This document shows, piece by piece, positions 8,425 through 17,075 of a stretch of 64,000 nucleotides of DNA (positions are counted from its first letter, which is position 1; each line of letters opens with the position of its first letter). Source of the DNA: Brevundimonas sp. (GTDB lineage Bacteria; Pseudomonadota; Alphaproteobacteria; Caulobacterales; Caulobacteraceae); the NCBI RefSeq assembly GCF_030682035.1, contig NZ_JAUXQZ010000031.1:84991-148990 (forward strand). The letters are read 5' to 3'. The position numbers were made by a program, and so were the translations under genes. The notes beneath the pieces are model-generated. The model was not told the DNA's origin, searched no databases, and was given only the letters and a program-made list of their open reading frames with translations.

Positions 8425-9667
8425 CGGACCAGCGCACCCGCCGCCGCTTGACCCCGTCCGGCACCGGGCGCCCGCCGGCGGTCACGGGGACGTCCACACC
8501 ATGCTCGGCGAGAAGGGTCTGAAGCGCCGACTGCGCGGCCTCGATCCCTTCCGGATCGGCCTCGACCTTGACGCCGCGCGGCGTGGCGAGCGCGCGCCAG
8601 TCGAGTCCAGGGCCAAGGGCGGCGCTGACGGCGGACTCGGCCGTCCGCGGGCAGATCACGGCGCCGGGCCAGCGCCACAGGTCCTCCAGCCGGCCCTCCA
8701 CCGGGTGGACGGCGGTCAGCGGCGAGCCGCAGGGACAGGGCGCCGCCAACGGCTCCAGCAGGTCGGGCAGGCGGACGCGGATCATCGGCTGGGTGGTGCG
8801 GCGCAGGTCGGTGACGATTGGCAGGAAGCGATTGGTCCCCGGCACGGGCTCGCGCTCGATGATCAGCACATCCTCGTTCAGATGCAGTGTCCCGAGGCGG
8901 CACGGCGCCCCGAGGAAGCCCTCGGTGGCCTGATAGATCGGGTCGGGCCGGACGCCGAGCGCCGCCGCGATCCAGCCGCGCTCGGCCTCGCCCATCGGTT
9001 CGGCGCCGTAGAAGAGACGGCGGAGCGGCCACGGGGGGTCGGTGCGGCGGGCGAGATCGGCCAGCACCTGGGACGGGGCGATCAGCACGTCCGGGGTGAA
9101 GGCGCGCAGCCGCGCGAACCGCTCGGGCCCCGGGACGTCGAGGCCGACGAACAGGAAGCGGAACGGACCTGCCGCGGCGACATCTCCGTACAGGCGGTTG
9201 TCGGCGCGCAGGCACAGGGCGATCCGCGTGGGGCGCAGCAGGGCATCGGCCGGCAGCAGGCGGGCGAGGATATGGCCCACCCAGCCGGCGCGCTCCGCCG
9301 CGCTGGTCACGAACAGGCCGGGGCGTCCCGAAGAGCCCGAGGAGAAGCCGGCGACGACGCCCGGCCGGACTTCGTCTGAACCGCCTGCTTCTCCAGCCAG
9401 CGCGGCGGCCTCGGCCTCAGCCCGCGTCAGGCAGAGAGTGTTCCAGGCGTCGAAGTCCTCGCGCAGGGTGTTGGGTTCCATGATGGGGAAGTCTGGCAGC
9501 GGGCGACCCGCGAGGGCGCTGACCGCCTCGGTCCGGGCGACAATGGAGGCCATCGCTCGCCAAAGCCGGGCCTGCTGCCGCTCGACATCGGCGGGCGTGC
9601 GCAGGCTCCAGCCGCTCCAGCGGGCCGCGAGCCAGGCCCGCAGGACCGCGAACCGGTCAGTCGACAT
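8417..9667 (-). CDS. Adenylate-forming enzyme (PaaK / coenzyme F390 synthetase-like)
   Basis: A protein of 416 residues of the ANL superfamily, short like phenylacetate-CoA ligase and F390 synthetase relatives rather than like full acyl-CoA synthetases. The phosphate loop is FSSGSSGRPGLFV (about 109-121), the adenine region is FYGAEPMGEAE and YQATEGFLGAP, and the hinge region VTDLRRTTQPMIRVRLPDLL is followed by a PCPCGSPL segment, as in PaaK-like enzymes where cysteines can bind zinc. It would activate a carboxylic acid as acyl-AMP. It overlaps the upstream MBL gene by 11 bases and the downstream ATP-grasp gene by 8. The carboxylic acid is probably the product of the KAS III and reductase steps of the same operon (inference). 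Confidence 0.85.
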   Translation of the reverse strand: MSTDRFAVLRAWLAARWSGWSLRTPADVERQQARLWRAMASIVARTEAVSALAGRPLPDFPIMEPNTLREDFDAWNTLCLTRAEAEAAALAGEAGGSDEVRPGVVAGFSSGSSGRPGLFVTSAAERAGWVGHILARLLPADALLRPTRIALCLRADNRLYGDVAAAGPFRFLFVGLDVPGPERFARLRAFTPDVLIAPSQVLADLARRTDPPWPLRRLFYGAEPMGEAERGWIAAALGVRPDPIYQATEGFLGAPCRLGTLHLNEDVLIIEREPVPGTNRFLPIVTDLRRTTQPMIRVRLPDLLEPLAAPCPCGSPLTAVHPVEGRLEDLWRWPGAVICPRTAESAVSAALGPGLDWRALATPRGVKVEADPEGIEAAQSALQTLLAEHGVDVPVTAGGRPVPDGVKRRRVRWSDG

Positions 9668-10499
9668 CGTCCGTCTCGATCTCGACCTCGCTGCAGTGGG
9701 AGGGGGTGACGATCAGTTCGGGATTGCGCGCCCACAGCCGGTGCAGGGCGTTCAGGGTCTCACGGTACGGCCGGGTCTGGCCCAGCAGGGCGGTGGTCAG
9801 GCGCGGCGGCGAGACGTCGTCGCGCACGGCGCCGCTCGACCATGCCGCGTCGGCGATCAGGAAGCGGGTTCGGTCGTCCGCCTGCCGGACCAGCAGGCCC
9901 CAGTGGCCGGGGCAGTGGCCGGGCAGCTGGACAGCCAGCAGGGAGCCGTCACCCAGCAGGTCCGCGCCTGTTTCGAACGGGGCCATGTCCGGCCCGAGGG
10001 CGAGCTGCGGCCTATCCTCGAAGAAGACCGCGCGGGCGTCGATGTCGGCCGGCGCGAGGGCGGCCAGCACTCCGCGGCGGACGCGGGAGACGCGGCCTTT
10101 TCTCTGGACCTCCACCAGCCCGGCGCGGGCGCAGAAGATGCGGGCCTTGGGAAAGCGGGTCAGGCCGGCGATGTGGTCGCCGTGGAAGTGGGAGACCACG
10201 ACGGCGCGGATGTCGTCGGGTGTATAGCCGAAGGCGGGCAGTTGATCGGCGACGGCCTGTCCGGGCTCAAGGTTGACCGGTGTCGCCCAGCGGTAGAGGC
10301 GTTCGGGGAATGGCCGGGTCGCCGCGAAGAAGGCGGGGTCATAGCCGGTGTCGAACAGCATGGGCCCTTCGTCCGGATGGACGATGAGAGCCGCCAGGGC
10401 GGGGAAGACGGCGGGAGCCAATCCGGCGTCGCGGCGGGTCATGACGGCGGGGTGCGAACAGGCCCCCGCGCGCAGGATATGGACCCGGCAGCGCTTCAC
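9657..10499 (-). CDS. Metallo-beta-lactamase fold hydrolase, lactonase-like
   Basis: A protein of 280 residues with a complete set of MBL zinc ligands: HFHGDH at 104-109, the downstream LPGHCPGHWG histidine, the LIADA aspartate and the C-terminal TPSHCSEVE histidine. The FDTGYD strand and the PGHxPGH spacing resemble the N-acyl-homoserine-lactonase branch of the superfamily, which opens lactone rings. No signal peptide is visible, so it is cytoplasmic. The gene overlaps the SDR gene upstream by 4 bases and the adenylate-forming gene downstream by 11, the middle of the five-gene operon. A lactone, thioester or ester hydrolase in the pathway is the best inference. Confidence 0.87.
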   Translation of the reverse strand: MKRCRVHILRAGACSHPAVMTRRDAGLAPAVFPALAALIVHPDEGPMLFDTGYDPAFFAATRPFPERLYRWATPVNLEPGQAVADQLPAFGYTPDDIRAVVVSHFHGDHIAGLTRFPKARIFCARAGLVEVQRKGRVSRVRRGVLAALAPADIDARAVFFEDRPQLALGPDMAPFETGADLLGDGSLLAVQLPGHCPGHWGLLVRQADDRTRFLIADAAWSSGAVRDDVSPPRLTTALLGQTRPYRETLNALHRLWARNPELIVTPSHCSEVEIETDDVD

Positions 10500-11485
10500 G
10501 ACGTGGCCAGCCCGGGCGCGATCGCCAGCGCCGTCGCGACCGCGTCATGAGCCGGTTCATAGCTGAGCAGGCGGCGGGCCTTGCTGAGGTCGAATGTCTG
10601 CGACCAGGCCATGGTGGACAGGGTGTAGGGCGTCAGCACCGGCTCGGGCCGGCCGGGCAGAACACGGCCCAGGGCGGCGGCGCCGACTGACAGGAGCTGT
10701 CCCAGGACGAGCGGGATGGAGACGGTGCGGACCTCGACCCCGAGCGCCTGTCCCAGCCGGTGAACCAGATCGCGGATCGGCAGGGCCTGGCCCCCGCTGA
10801 TGTTGATCGCCTGCCCGCCGGCCGCCTCGCGGTGGACGTCCGCGAGCAGGATCGCGCACGCCGCGTCACGCACATCAGTCAGCTCTACCAAGGCCCGTCC
10901 ATCGCGGAACAGGGGGGCCCGCCCGCGCCTGATCAGCCGCAGGATGCGCGGCAGCAGGACTGCGTCGTCGGGGCCGATGATGGCGCGGGGGCGGATGGCC
11001 ACGGTGCGGAAGCCGGGCGCGTCCGCCGCGAGGACGAGCCGCTCGGCCTCGCCCTTGGTACGGGAATAGGCGTTCAGGGGGCGCTCCGGCCACGGCGTGT
11101 CTTCGGTCAGTCCGGTCTGGTCGGCCCAGCGGGCATAGACCGAGGGGGATGAGACGAAGACGAACGATCCGACGCCCGACCGCTGCGCGGCGTCGAGCAG
11201 GTCGCGAGTCAGATCGACATTGGCGCGCTGGAAGTCGGCGTCCGGGCCCCAGGGGCTGGACAGGGCCGCGGCGTGGAAGACGACGTCGATGTCCCCGCAC
11301 AGGCCGTCCGGGCCGAGCTCGAACAGATCGCCCGCGATCGCATCGGCGCCGATCTCGCGCAGGCGATTTATCGCGGTCGGACTGCGCCCTGTGGCACGCA
11401 CCGCGTAGCCGTTGTCCAGCAAGGCCTGCGTAAGCGTCAGGCCGAGGCCGCCGGTCGCGCCGGTGACCAGCGCGCGGCGGCTCAC
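10496..11485 (-). CDS. NAD(P)-dependent reductase of the 3-beta-HSD/OleD type
   Basis: An extended short-chain dehydrogenase of 329 residues. I take the GTG at 11485 as start because it places the Rossmann loop VTGATGGLG at residues 7-15 and overlaps the stop of the upstream KAS III gene by 4 bases (GTGA). The catalytic Ser lies in FVSSPSVY, and Tyr140/Lys144 form the YSRTK motif. The AALSSPWGPDADF and RPRAIIGPDDAVLLPRIL segments closely follow the pattern of OleD, which reduces 2-alkyl-3-ketoacids in olefin biosynthesis. The open frame reaches upstream to 11839 but that part is a shadow of the KAS III gene. The neighbouring thiolase strengthens the OleD-like reading. Confidence 0.87.
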   Translation of the reverse strand: MSRRALVTGATGGLGLTLTQALLDNGYAVRATGRSPTAINRLREIGADAIAGDLFELGPDGLCGDIDVVFHAAALSSPWGPDADFQRANVDLTRDLLDAAQRSGVGSFVFVSSPSVYARWADQTGLTEDTPWPERPLNAYSRTKGEAERLVLAADAPGFRTVAIRPRAIIGPDDAVLLPRILRLIRRGRAPLFRDGRALVELTDVRDAACAILLADVHREAAGGQAINISGGQALPIRDLVHRLGQALGVEVRTVSIPLVLGQLLSVGAAALGRVLPGRPEPVLTPYTLSTMAWSQTFDLSKARRLLSYEPAHDAVATALAIAPGLATS

Positions 11486-12477
11486 GTTCGCAGCACCATC
11501 GCGGCGAGGCTGATCCCCGCCGCCGTGCCCAGAAGCAGGATGGTCTTGCCGGGACCGAGCCGCCCTGTCGCGTGCGCCTCGGCCAGCACCGTCGGCAAGG
11601 ACGCTGCGATCTGGTTGCCGCGCGTGGCGAAGATGTCGATCACCCGCTCGGGATCGCCGCCCATGAGCCGGCGGGCGTGTTCGATGGCGGGTCGGCTGGC
11701 CTGGTGGCCCACGATGACATCGACGCTCTCGCGGGTCAGGCCCGCCTCGCCCAGAACGCGATCGACCAGGGCGGGCAGGGTTCGCGAGGCCGCCTTGAAG
11801 ATGCCGAACGGGTCCATCCGGAAGCGGGCGCCGTCGCAAAAGGCCTCAAAGCCATCCTCGACACGAACGCGGGTTCCGCCGGAGCGGACGGCGGCAAGTT
11901 CCTTGCCCGCGCCATAGGTCTCGAAGCCGCGGGCCAGCAGCGCGGGGCCATGGGGGTCGTCGCCCGCCTCGACGCACACGGCCGCCGCGCCGTCGCCGAA
12001 GATGGCGGCGGAGGCGGGCGTGTCCCAGTCCAGTCCGCACGACGGGATGTCGCTGGACACGATCAGGGCGCGGCGGAACCGACCGGTGGCGAAGCCCATG
12101 GCGGCGACGTCGAGCGCGGTCACGAAGGACAGGCAGGTCTGGTTGACGTCAAAGGCCCAGATGCCGGACTGGCCGAGGCTCAGCGCATCCTGAATCAGGA
12201 CCGAGACGCCCGGGATGGGTTGTTCCATCACCCCGCAAGCCCCGATCAGGACATCGATATCGCCCGGCTCCCAACCCGCCATCGCCAAGGCTCGCCTTGC
12301 GGCCTCCGCCCCCATCATGGAGGTGGTTTCGTCGGGGGCGGCGACGCCACGGAAAGCAATGCCGAACTGGGCCTCGGTCCAGCCTGATGGCTGACCGAAC
12401 ACAGCGTCCAGCGCCTGCGAAGACCGGTGTTCACGCGGGGAATACGCCCCAAGGCCAGCCAGGATCATCGGCGTCAT
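11482..12477 (-). CDS. 3-oxoacyl-ACP synthase III / OleA-like thiolase
   Basis: A condensing enzyme of 331 residues with the full triad of the KAS III family: Cys115 in VNQTCLSF, His258 in VGHQASRPA and Asn288 in TRGNQIAASLP, plus the closing GTAAGISLA loop. It is not the housekeeping FabH, judging by its isolation from fatty-acid genes and its operon with an OleD-like reductase, an adenylate-forming enzyme, an MBL hydrolase and an ATP-grasp ligase. OleA relatives condense two acyl-CoAs to a 2-alkyl-3-keto acid; that is a plausible first step here. It is the first gene of the operon, and 48 bases separate it from the Nudix gene upstream, which runs the same way. Confidence 0.87.
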   Translation of the reverse strand: MTPMILAGLGAYSPREHRSSQALDAVFGQPSGWTEAQFGIAFRGVAAPDETTSMMGAEAARRALAMAGWEPGDIDVLIGACGVMEQPIPGVSVLIQDALSLGQSGIWAFDVNQTCLSFVTALDVAAMGFATGRFRRALIVSSDIPSCGLDWDTPASAAIFGDGAAAVCVEAGDDPHGPALLARGFETYGAGKELAAVRSGGTRVRVEDGFEAFCDGARFRMDPFGIFKAASRTLPALVDRVLGEAGLTRESVDVIVGHQASRPAIEHARRLMGGDPERVIDIFATRGNQIAASLPTVLAEAHATGRLGPGKTILLLGTAAGISLAAMVLRT

Positions 12478-12525
12478 GGGGTCAGGTTAGCCTTGCCGTC
12501 GGAAGTCGTCCATCCGCCTGCGGCC

Positions 12526-13233
12526 TCAGCCCTGATGCTCAATCACATGCCGGCCGCGCACCATGCGGACATAGGGCAGGGGCCGGTCCGGATGGGCGAG
12601 GCGCTCGCCGACCTCGCCCAGCACGAACCGGGTGATGGCCGGAAGGTCCAGTGAGCGCGTGTCCCCCAGCCGCAGCCAGGCGATCTCGTCCAGTTCGCCG
12701 GAACCCGCGGTCGGCTCGGGATGCAGCAAGGCGCGGGCGTCGGCCATGAAGAAGCGGGCGTCGAACCGGCGGGTCCGTCCCGGCGGAGTGACGGCGCGGG
12801 CGACATAGGACAGGGCGGCCAGATCGGGCAGGGCCCCGGCGGCCCGGAATTCGCGCCACGGACCGGCTACCGGGGCCGCGGGCGCGGGCGCAGCGAGCAG
12901 CAGGCCTGTCTCCTCGAAGGTCTCGCGCACAGCGGCGAGGGCCAAAGCACGAGCGCGGCGGGCCGGAACCTCACGCGTCAGGCGGGTTGCGTCCGCCGCG
13001 GGCAGGTCGTTGGCCGAAGCGGCGCTGAAGTCTGTTCGGTCGAGCCGCCCGCCGGGGAACACCCATTTGGCGGCCATGAAGACATGGCCGGGCGCGCGGC
13101 GGCCCATCAGCACCTCGGCCTCACCCTGTCGGACTCGGGTCAGGATCAGGGTGGCGGCGTCCTTAGGCGTCTGGCGGCCGCCGACGCGCGGGGCGTCGGT
13201 CAGGTCGCGAGCGGAGTCGAAGGGTTGGTTCAC
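12526..13233 (-). CDS. Nudix hydrolase (NUDT7/NUDT19-like)
   Basis: A 235-residue hydrolase. The first half of the Nudix fold shows KWVFPGGRLD (57-65) and, after an insertion of about 35 residues, the Nudix-box core RETFEETG (103-110) with the metal-binding glutamates. This split box, with a long insert after the GG, is typical of NUDT7/NUDT19-type enzymes acting on acyl-CoA or other nucleoside diphosphate derivatives. The substrate is not certain. The start codon overlaps the stop of the rnr gene by 4 bases (ATGA), so it is translated with RNase R. It lies immediately upstream of the KAS III operon; a shared transcript is possible, given the CoA-active relatives. Confidence 0.88.
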   Translation of the reverse strand: MNQPFDSARDLTDAPRVGGRQTPKDAATLILTRVRQGEAEVLMGRRAPGHVFMAAKWVFPGGRLDRTDFSAASANDLPAADATRLTREVPARRARALALAAVRETFEETGLLLAAPAPAAPVAGPWREFRAAGALPDLAALSYVARAVTPPGRTRRFDARFFMADARALLHPEPTAGSGELDEIAWLRLGDTRSLDLPAITRFVLGEVGERLAHPDRPLPYVRMVRGRHVIEHQG

Positions 13234-15554
13234 CGCCGCTTGCCTTTGCGGACCCCCTTCAGCCCACCCGACGGCCGTCCGCCCTTCGGCGGCTTGGGAC
13301 CACCCGGCCGGTTGCCGCCGCGCTTGGGGAAACCGCCGCCGCCGGGACCGCGTGCGCGTTGGCCCAGACGGGGGGCGGGGGCGTTGGGATCGCGCGGGGC
13401 CGGGTCGGACAGCATCTCGAATACCAGACCGCCGGTGATCGGCGTCGCCTCCTTCAGCCGAACCTCGACGTTCCGGCCCAGCGTCCAGCGGGCGCCGCTG
13501 CGCTCGCCGACCAGGGCATGGGATTTGTCATCATGGGTGAAATACTCTGTCCCCAGCGAGGATACCGGCACCAAGCCGTCCGCGCCGGTCTCTTCCAGCC
13601 GGATGAACAGGCCGAAGCGGGTCACGCCCGTGATGCGGCCCGGGAAGGTCGCCCCGACCCGCTCCTGCAGGAAGGCCGCCATGTAGCGGTCCATGGCGGC
13701 GCGTTCGGCGGCCATTGAGCGGCGCTCGGTCATGGTCACCTGTTCGGCGATGGCGGGCAGTTCGGAGACCTCGCGGTCGGTCAGCCCGTCCTTGCCGAGC
13801 CCCAACGCCCGGATCAGGCCGCGGTGGACGATCAGGTCGGAATAGCGCCGGATCGGCGAGGTGAAGTGGGCGTAGCGGTCGAGGTTGAGGCCGAAATGGC
13901 CGACGTTCTCGGCCGAATAGATGGCCTGCATCTGGCTGCGCAGGACCACCTCGTTGACGACCTCGGCGTGGTCGCCGCCGCGGGTCTCGTCCAGCAGTTT
14001 GTTGAACCGTTTGGTGGTGGCCGGCTCGCCCTTGGTCCACGGCTTGCCGATGGTCTGGAGGAAGTCGCCGAGGTTGAACAGCTTCTCCTGGCTCGGGGCA
14101 TCGTGGACGCGGTACAGCAGGGGCGTCTTCTTCTGCTCCAGCGTCTCGGCGGCGCAGACATTGGCCTGGATCATCATCTCCTCGATCAGCCGGTGGGCCT
14201 CGAGGCTGACGCGGGGCTCGATCGAGATGATCTGGCCCTCGGCGTTCATGCGGATGCGGCGCTCGGGGCTCTCGATGGCCAGCGGGCTGCGCTTCAGCCG
14301 GCCCTTCAGCATGGTGCGATAGGCGTTCCACAGCGGATCGAGGATCGCCGCCATGATCGGGCCGGTTGTGTCGTCAGTCTGGCCGTCGATGGCGGCTTGC
14401 GCCTGTTCGTAGCTGAGCTTTGCCTGCGACCGCATCAGGCCGCGCACGAACTTGTGGCCGGTCTTCTTGCCGTCCTTGTCGAAGACCATGCGCACGGCCA
14501 TGCAGGCGCGGTTCTCGCCTTCCTTCAGGCTGCACAGACCGTTGGAGAGGCGTTCCGGCAGCATCGGCTCGACGCGGTCGGGGAAGTAGGTGGAGTTGCC
14601 CTTGTCGCGCGCCTCGCGGTCCAGATTGGTCCCGGGCCGGACGTAGGCGGCGACATCGGCGATGGCGACCCAGACGATCCAGCCGTCCGGGTTCTTCGGA
14701 TCCTCGTCGCGCATGGCGTAGACGGCATCGTCGTGGTCGCGGGCGTCGGCGGGGTCGATGGTGATCAGCGGCAGGTCGCGCAGGTCCTCGCGGCCCTTCA
14801 GCGAGGGCAGTTCCTGATCCTCGGCCTCCTTCTCGACGGCTTCCGAGAAGCCCATCGGGACGTTGTGGGCGGCGATGGCGATCAGGGAGGCGGCGCGGGC
14901 GTCGCCCTCATGGCCGATCTTCTCGAGGATCTTGCCGCGTTTAGGCCCGTATCGCTGGTCGCCCTTCTCGATGGCGGCCAGCACGAGGTCGCCGTCACGC
15001 AGGCCTTCGGCCTGGGCGTGGGGGACGATCAGGACGTCTTTCGACTTGCGGTCGACGGGTTCGACCCGGACCTCCTTGTTGGACTTGCGGATGACGCCCA
15101 GCACCTTGTTGGCGCCGGCGTCCAGCTTCTTGATCAGCCGGGCTTCCCAGCCGTCCTCGCCGCGCGCGAACTTGACCAGGACGCGGTCGCCCATGCCGGG
15201 CGCGGGGCCGGTCTTGCCGCCGTTGTCCGGGACCAGAAGGGCGCGCGGGGCGTCGGTCGAGGCCTCGACCAGACGGACATAGAGTTCGCCGTCGAGGTCG
15301 CGCTCGACCACATCGGCGACGCCGACCGGGGGCAGGGCGCCGACCTCGGCAAAGCCCTTGCGGCCTCGCTTGCCCAGCTTGCCGTCGGTTTCCAGCTCGC
15401 GGATCATTTCGCGCAGCATGCGGCGTTCATTGCCCTTGAGGCCGAAGTGGCGGGCGATGTCGGCCTTCTCGGCCGAGCCTGCCTCGCGCAGAAAGGCGAG
15501 CAGGGTGGCCTTGTCGGGGAGTCCGGCCGGGGGCCGGGAGGGTGATTTTGTCAT
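13230..15554 (-). CDS. rnr: Ribonuclease R
   Basis: A processive 3'-5' exoribonuclease of 774 residues that degrades structured RNA. The order is helix-turn-helix-like N-terminus, cold-shock OB folds, RNB catalytic domain with the metal cluster in TIDPADARDHDDAVYA and the conserved HRGLIRALG, then an S1 domain (PGRITGVTRFGLFIRLEETGADG split by short loops) and a basic low-complexity tail ending KGVRKGKRR. The frame opens 7 codons earlier but MTKSPSRPPA is the more natural start. RNase II would lack the basic tail and N-terminal helix domain. The tail is typical of RNase R and may bind RNA. Confidence 0.95.
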   Translation of the reverse strand: MTKSPSRPPAGLPDKATLLAFLREAGSAEKADIARHFGLKGNERRMLREMIRELETDGKLGKRGRKGFAEVGALPPVGVADVVERDLDGELYVRLVEASTDAPRALLVPDNGGKTGPAPGMGDRVLVKFARGEDGWEARLIKKLDAGANKVLGVIRKSNKEVRVEPVDRKSKDVLIVPHAQAEGLRDGDLVLAAIEKGDQRYGPKRGKILEKIGHEGDARAASLIAIAAHNVPMGFSEAVEKEAEDQELPSLKGREDLRDLPLITIDPADARDHDDAVYAMRDEDPKNPDGWIVWVAIADVAAYVRPGTNLDREARDKGNSTYFPDRVEPMLPERLSNGLCSLKEGENRACMAVRMVFDKDGKKTGHKFVRGLMRSQAKLSYEQAQAAIDGQTDDTTGPIMAAILDPLWNAYRTMLKGRLKRSPLAIESPERRIRMNAEGQIISIEPRVSLEAHRLIEEMMIQANVCAAETLEQKKTPLLYRVHDAPSQEKLFNLGDFLQTIGKPWTKGEPATTKRFNKLLDETRGGDHAEVVNEVVLRSQMQAIYSAENVGHFGLNLDRYAHFTSPIRRYSDLIVHRGLIRALGLGKDGLTDREVSELPAIAEQVTMTERRSMAAERAAMDRYMAAFLQERVGATFPGRITGVTRFGLFIRLEETGADGLVPVSSLGTEYFTHDDKSHALVGERSGARWTLGRNVEVRLKEATPITGGLVFEMLSDPAPRDPNAPAPRLGQRARGPGGGGFPKRGGNRPGGPKPPKGGRPSGGLKGVRKGKRR

Positions 15555-15667
15555 GTGAGTCCTTTGATACCGCACGTCCCACCTCTTCGAGAGGCGAAAT
15601 CTTGCGCGGCTTGTCGTGATGAGGGCGCGCGCCTAGCTTCCGGCCCGAAACCCCCTGGAGTGTTTGA

Positions 15668-17071
15668 ATGTCGCTGGCCCCCACGCCCGTCCTGACCGGT
15701 CCGACCGGTTCCCTGCTGGATCTGATCGGCAAGACGCCGATGGTGGAGGTGACGAAGATCGATACCGGCCCGTGCCGTCTGTTCCTGAAGCTGGAGGCCC
15801 AGAACCCGGGCGGATCGATCAAGGACCGCATCGCCGTGTCCATGATCGCAGCGGCGGAGGCGGAGGGGTTTCTGAAGCCCGGCGGGACGATCGTCGAGGC
15901 GACGGCCGGCAACACGGGTCTGGCGCTGACGCTGGTGGGTCAGGCCAAGGGTTATAAGGTGCTTCTGGTCATCCCGGACAAGATGTCCAAGGAAAAAATC
16001 CAGCATCTCAGGGCGATGGGCGCCGATGTCCGCCTGACGCGTTCGGACGTGCCGCACGGACATCCTGAATATTACACCGACATGGCGGAGCGGCTGGCGC
16101 AGCAGATCCCGGGCGGCTTCTACGTCAACCAGTTCGCCAACGACGCCAACTCCCTAGCCCATTTCAAGACGACCGGCCCGGAGATCTGGGAGCAGATGGA
16201 CGGCGACCTTGACGCCTTCGTCGCCGGCATCGGCTCGGGCGGCACGATCACCGGCATCGCCCAGTATCTGAAAAGCGTGGGTTCGGACGCAAAGGTCATT
16301 CTCGCCGATCCGGTCGGCTCGACCCTTGCGGGGATCGTCAATGACGGCGTGCCGGGGCCGGAAGGCAGCTACACCGTCGAGGGCATCGGCCAGAATTTCG
16401 TGCCCGACACGGCCAAGATGGACCTGATCGACAAGGCCTATTCCATCTCCGACGCCGAGGCGATCGCCACCGTCCGCGAACTGCTGCTGAAGGAAGGTGT
16501 GCTGGCCGGTTCGTCGTCGGGCACCTTGATCGCCGCCGCCCTGCGCTGGTGCCGCGCGCAGACCGAACCGAAGCGGGTGGTCACCTTCGTCTGCGATACC
16601 GGGGCGAAATACCTGTCCAAGGTGTATAACGACGCCTGGCTGGCCGACCAGGGCCTTGGCGGCCAGCCGATGCACGGCGATCTGTCGGACCTGATCAGCC
16701 GCAAATACGAAAATGGGGACGTGGTCGTCGCCGGACCGGACGACACGCTCGACACGGCCTTCAAGCGGATGCGCGGCGCCGATGTCTCGCAACTGCCGAT
16801 CATTCAGGACGGCCGGCTGGTCGGGATTCTGGACGAGAGCGACCTGGTCCACGTCATGAACACGGACGAGATCACCCGCAAGGAACGGTTCGCCCGGCCG
16901 GTCGCGTCGGCGATGACCCGCGACCTTGATACGGTGCAGGTGGGTGAGAGTCTGGATGCCCTGATCCCCCTGTTTGACCGCGACCGTGTGGCGATCGTGC
17001 TGGACGGCGAAAAGTTCGTGGGCCTGATTACCCGTACCGATCTGATCAACCATCTGAGCCTGAACCGCTAA
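15668..17071 (+). CDS. cbs: Cystathionine beta-synthase with CBS-domain pair
   Basis: A PLP enzyme of 467 residues making cystathionine from serine and homocysteine. Lys52 in NPGGSIKDR binds PLP, followed by EATAGNTGLAL and GSGGTITGIAQY, the phosphate cup. Residues from about 330 form two CBS modules (DTAFKRMRGADVSQLPIIQDG and the closing DLINHL), the regulatory tail typical of cystathionine beta-synthase rather than cysteine synthase. The next gene starts only 4 bases after its stop, so the two form an operon for reverse transsulfuration. A plain O-acetylserine sulfhydrylase is less likely because of the tail. Confidence 0.94.
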   Translation: MSLAPTPVLTGPTGSLLDLIGKTPMVEVTKIDTGPCRLFLKLEAQNPGGSIKDRIAVSMIAAAEAEGFLKPGGTIVEATAGNTGLALTLVGQAKGYKVLLVIPDKMSKEKIQHLRAMGADVRLTRSDVPHGHPEYYTDMAERLAQQIPGGFYVNQFANDANSLAHFKTTGPEIWEQMDGDLDAFVAGIGSGGTITGIAQYLKSVGSDAKVILADPVGSTLAGIVNDGVPGPEGSYTVEGIGQNFVPDTAKMDLIDKAYSISDAEAIATVRELLLKEGVLAGSSSGTLIAAALRWCRAQTEPKRVVTFVCDTGAKYLSKVYNDAWLADQGLGGQPMHGDLSDLISRKYENGDVVVAGPDDTLDTAFKRMRGADVSQLPIIQDGRLVGILDESDLVHVMNTDEITRKERFARPVASAMTRDLDTVQVGESLDALIPLFDRDRVAIVLDGEKFVGLITRTDLINHLSLNR

Positions 17072-17075
17072 ACCC

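Noticed and set aside
11486..11839. N-terminal extension of the OleD-like reductase
   Set aside because: It lies wholly inside the KAS III gene in another frame; GTG 11485 places the Rossmann loop correctly.
13824..15545. 573-codon open frame on plus strand opposite rnr
   Set aside because: It is the GC-rich antisense shadow of RNase R; the minus-strand product is a clear, full-length enzyme.
15555..15667. SAM riboswitch upstream of the cbs gene
   Set aside because: The gap lacks the SAM-II or SAM-V core sequences; only short unrelated stems are seen.
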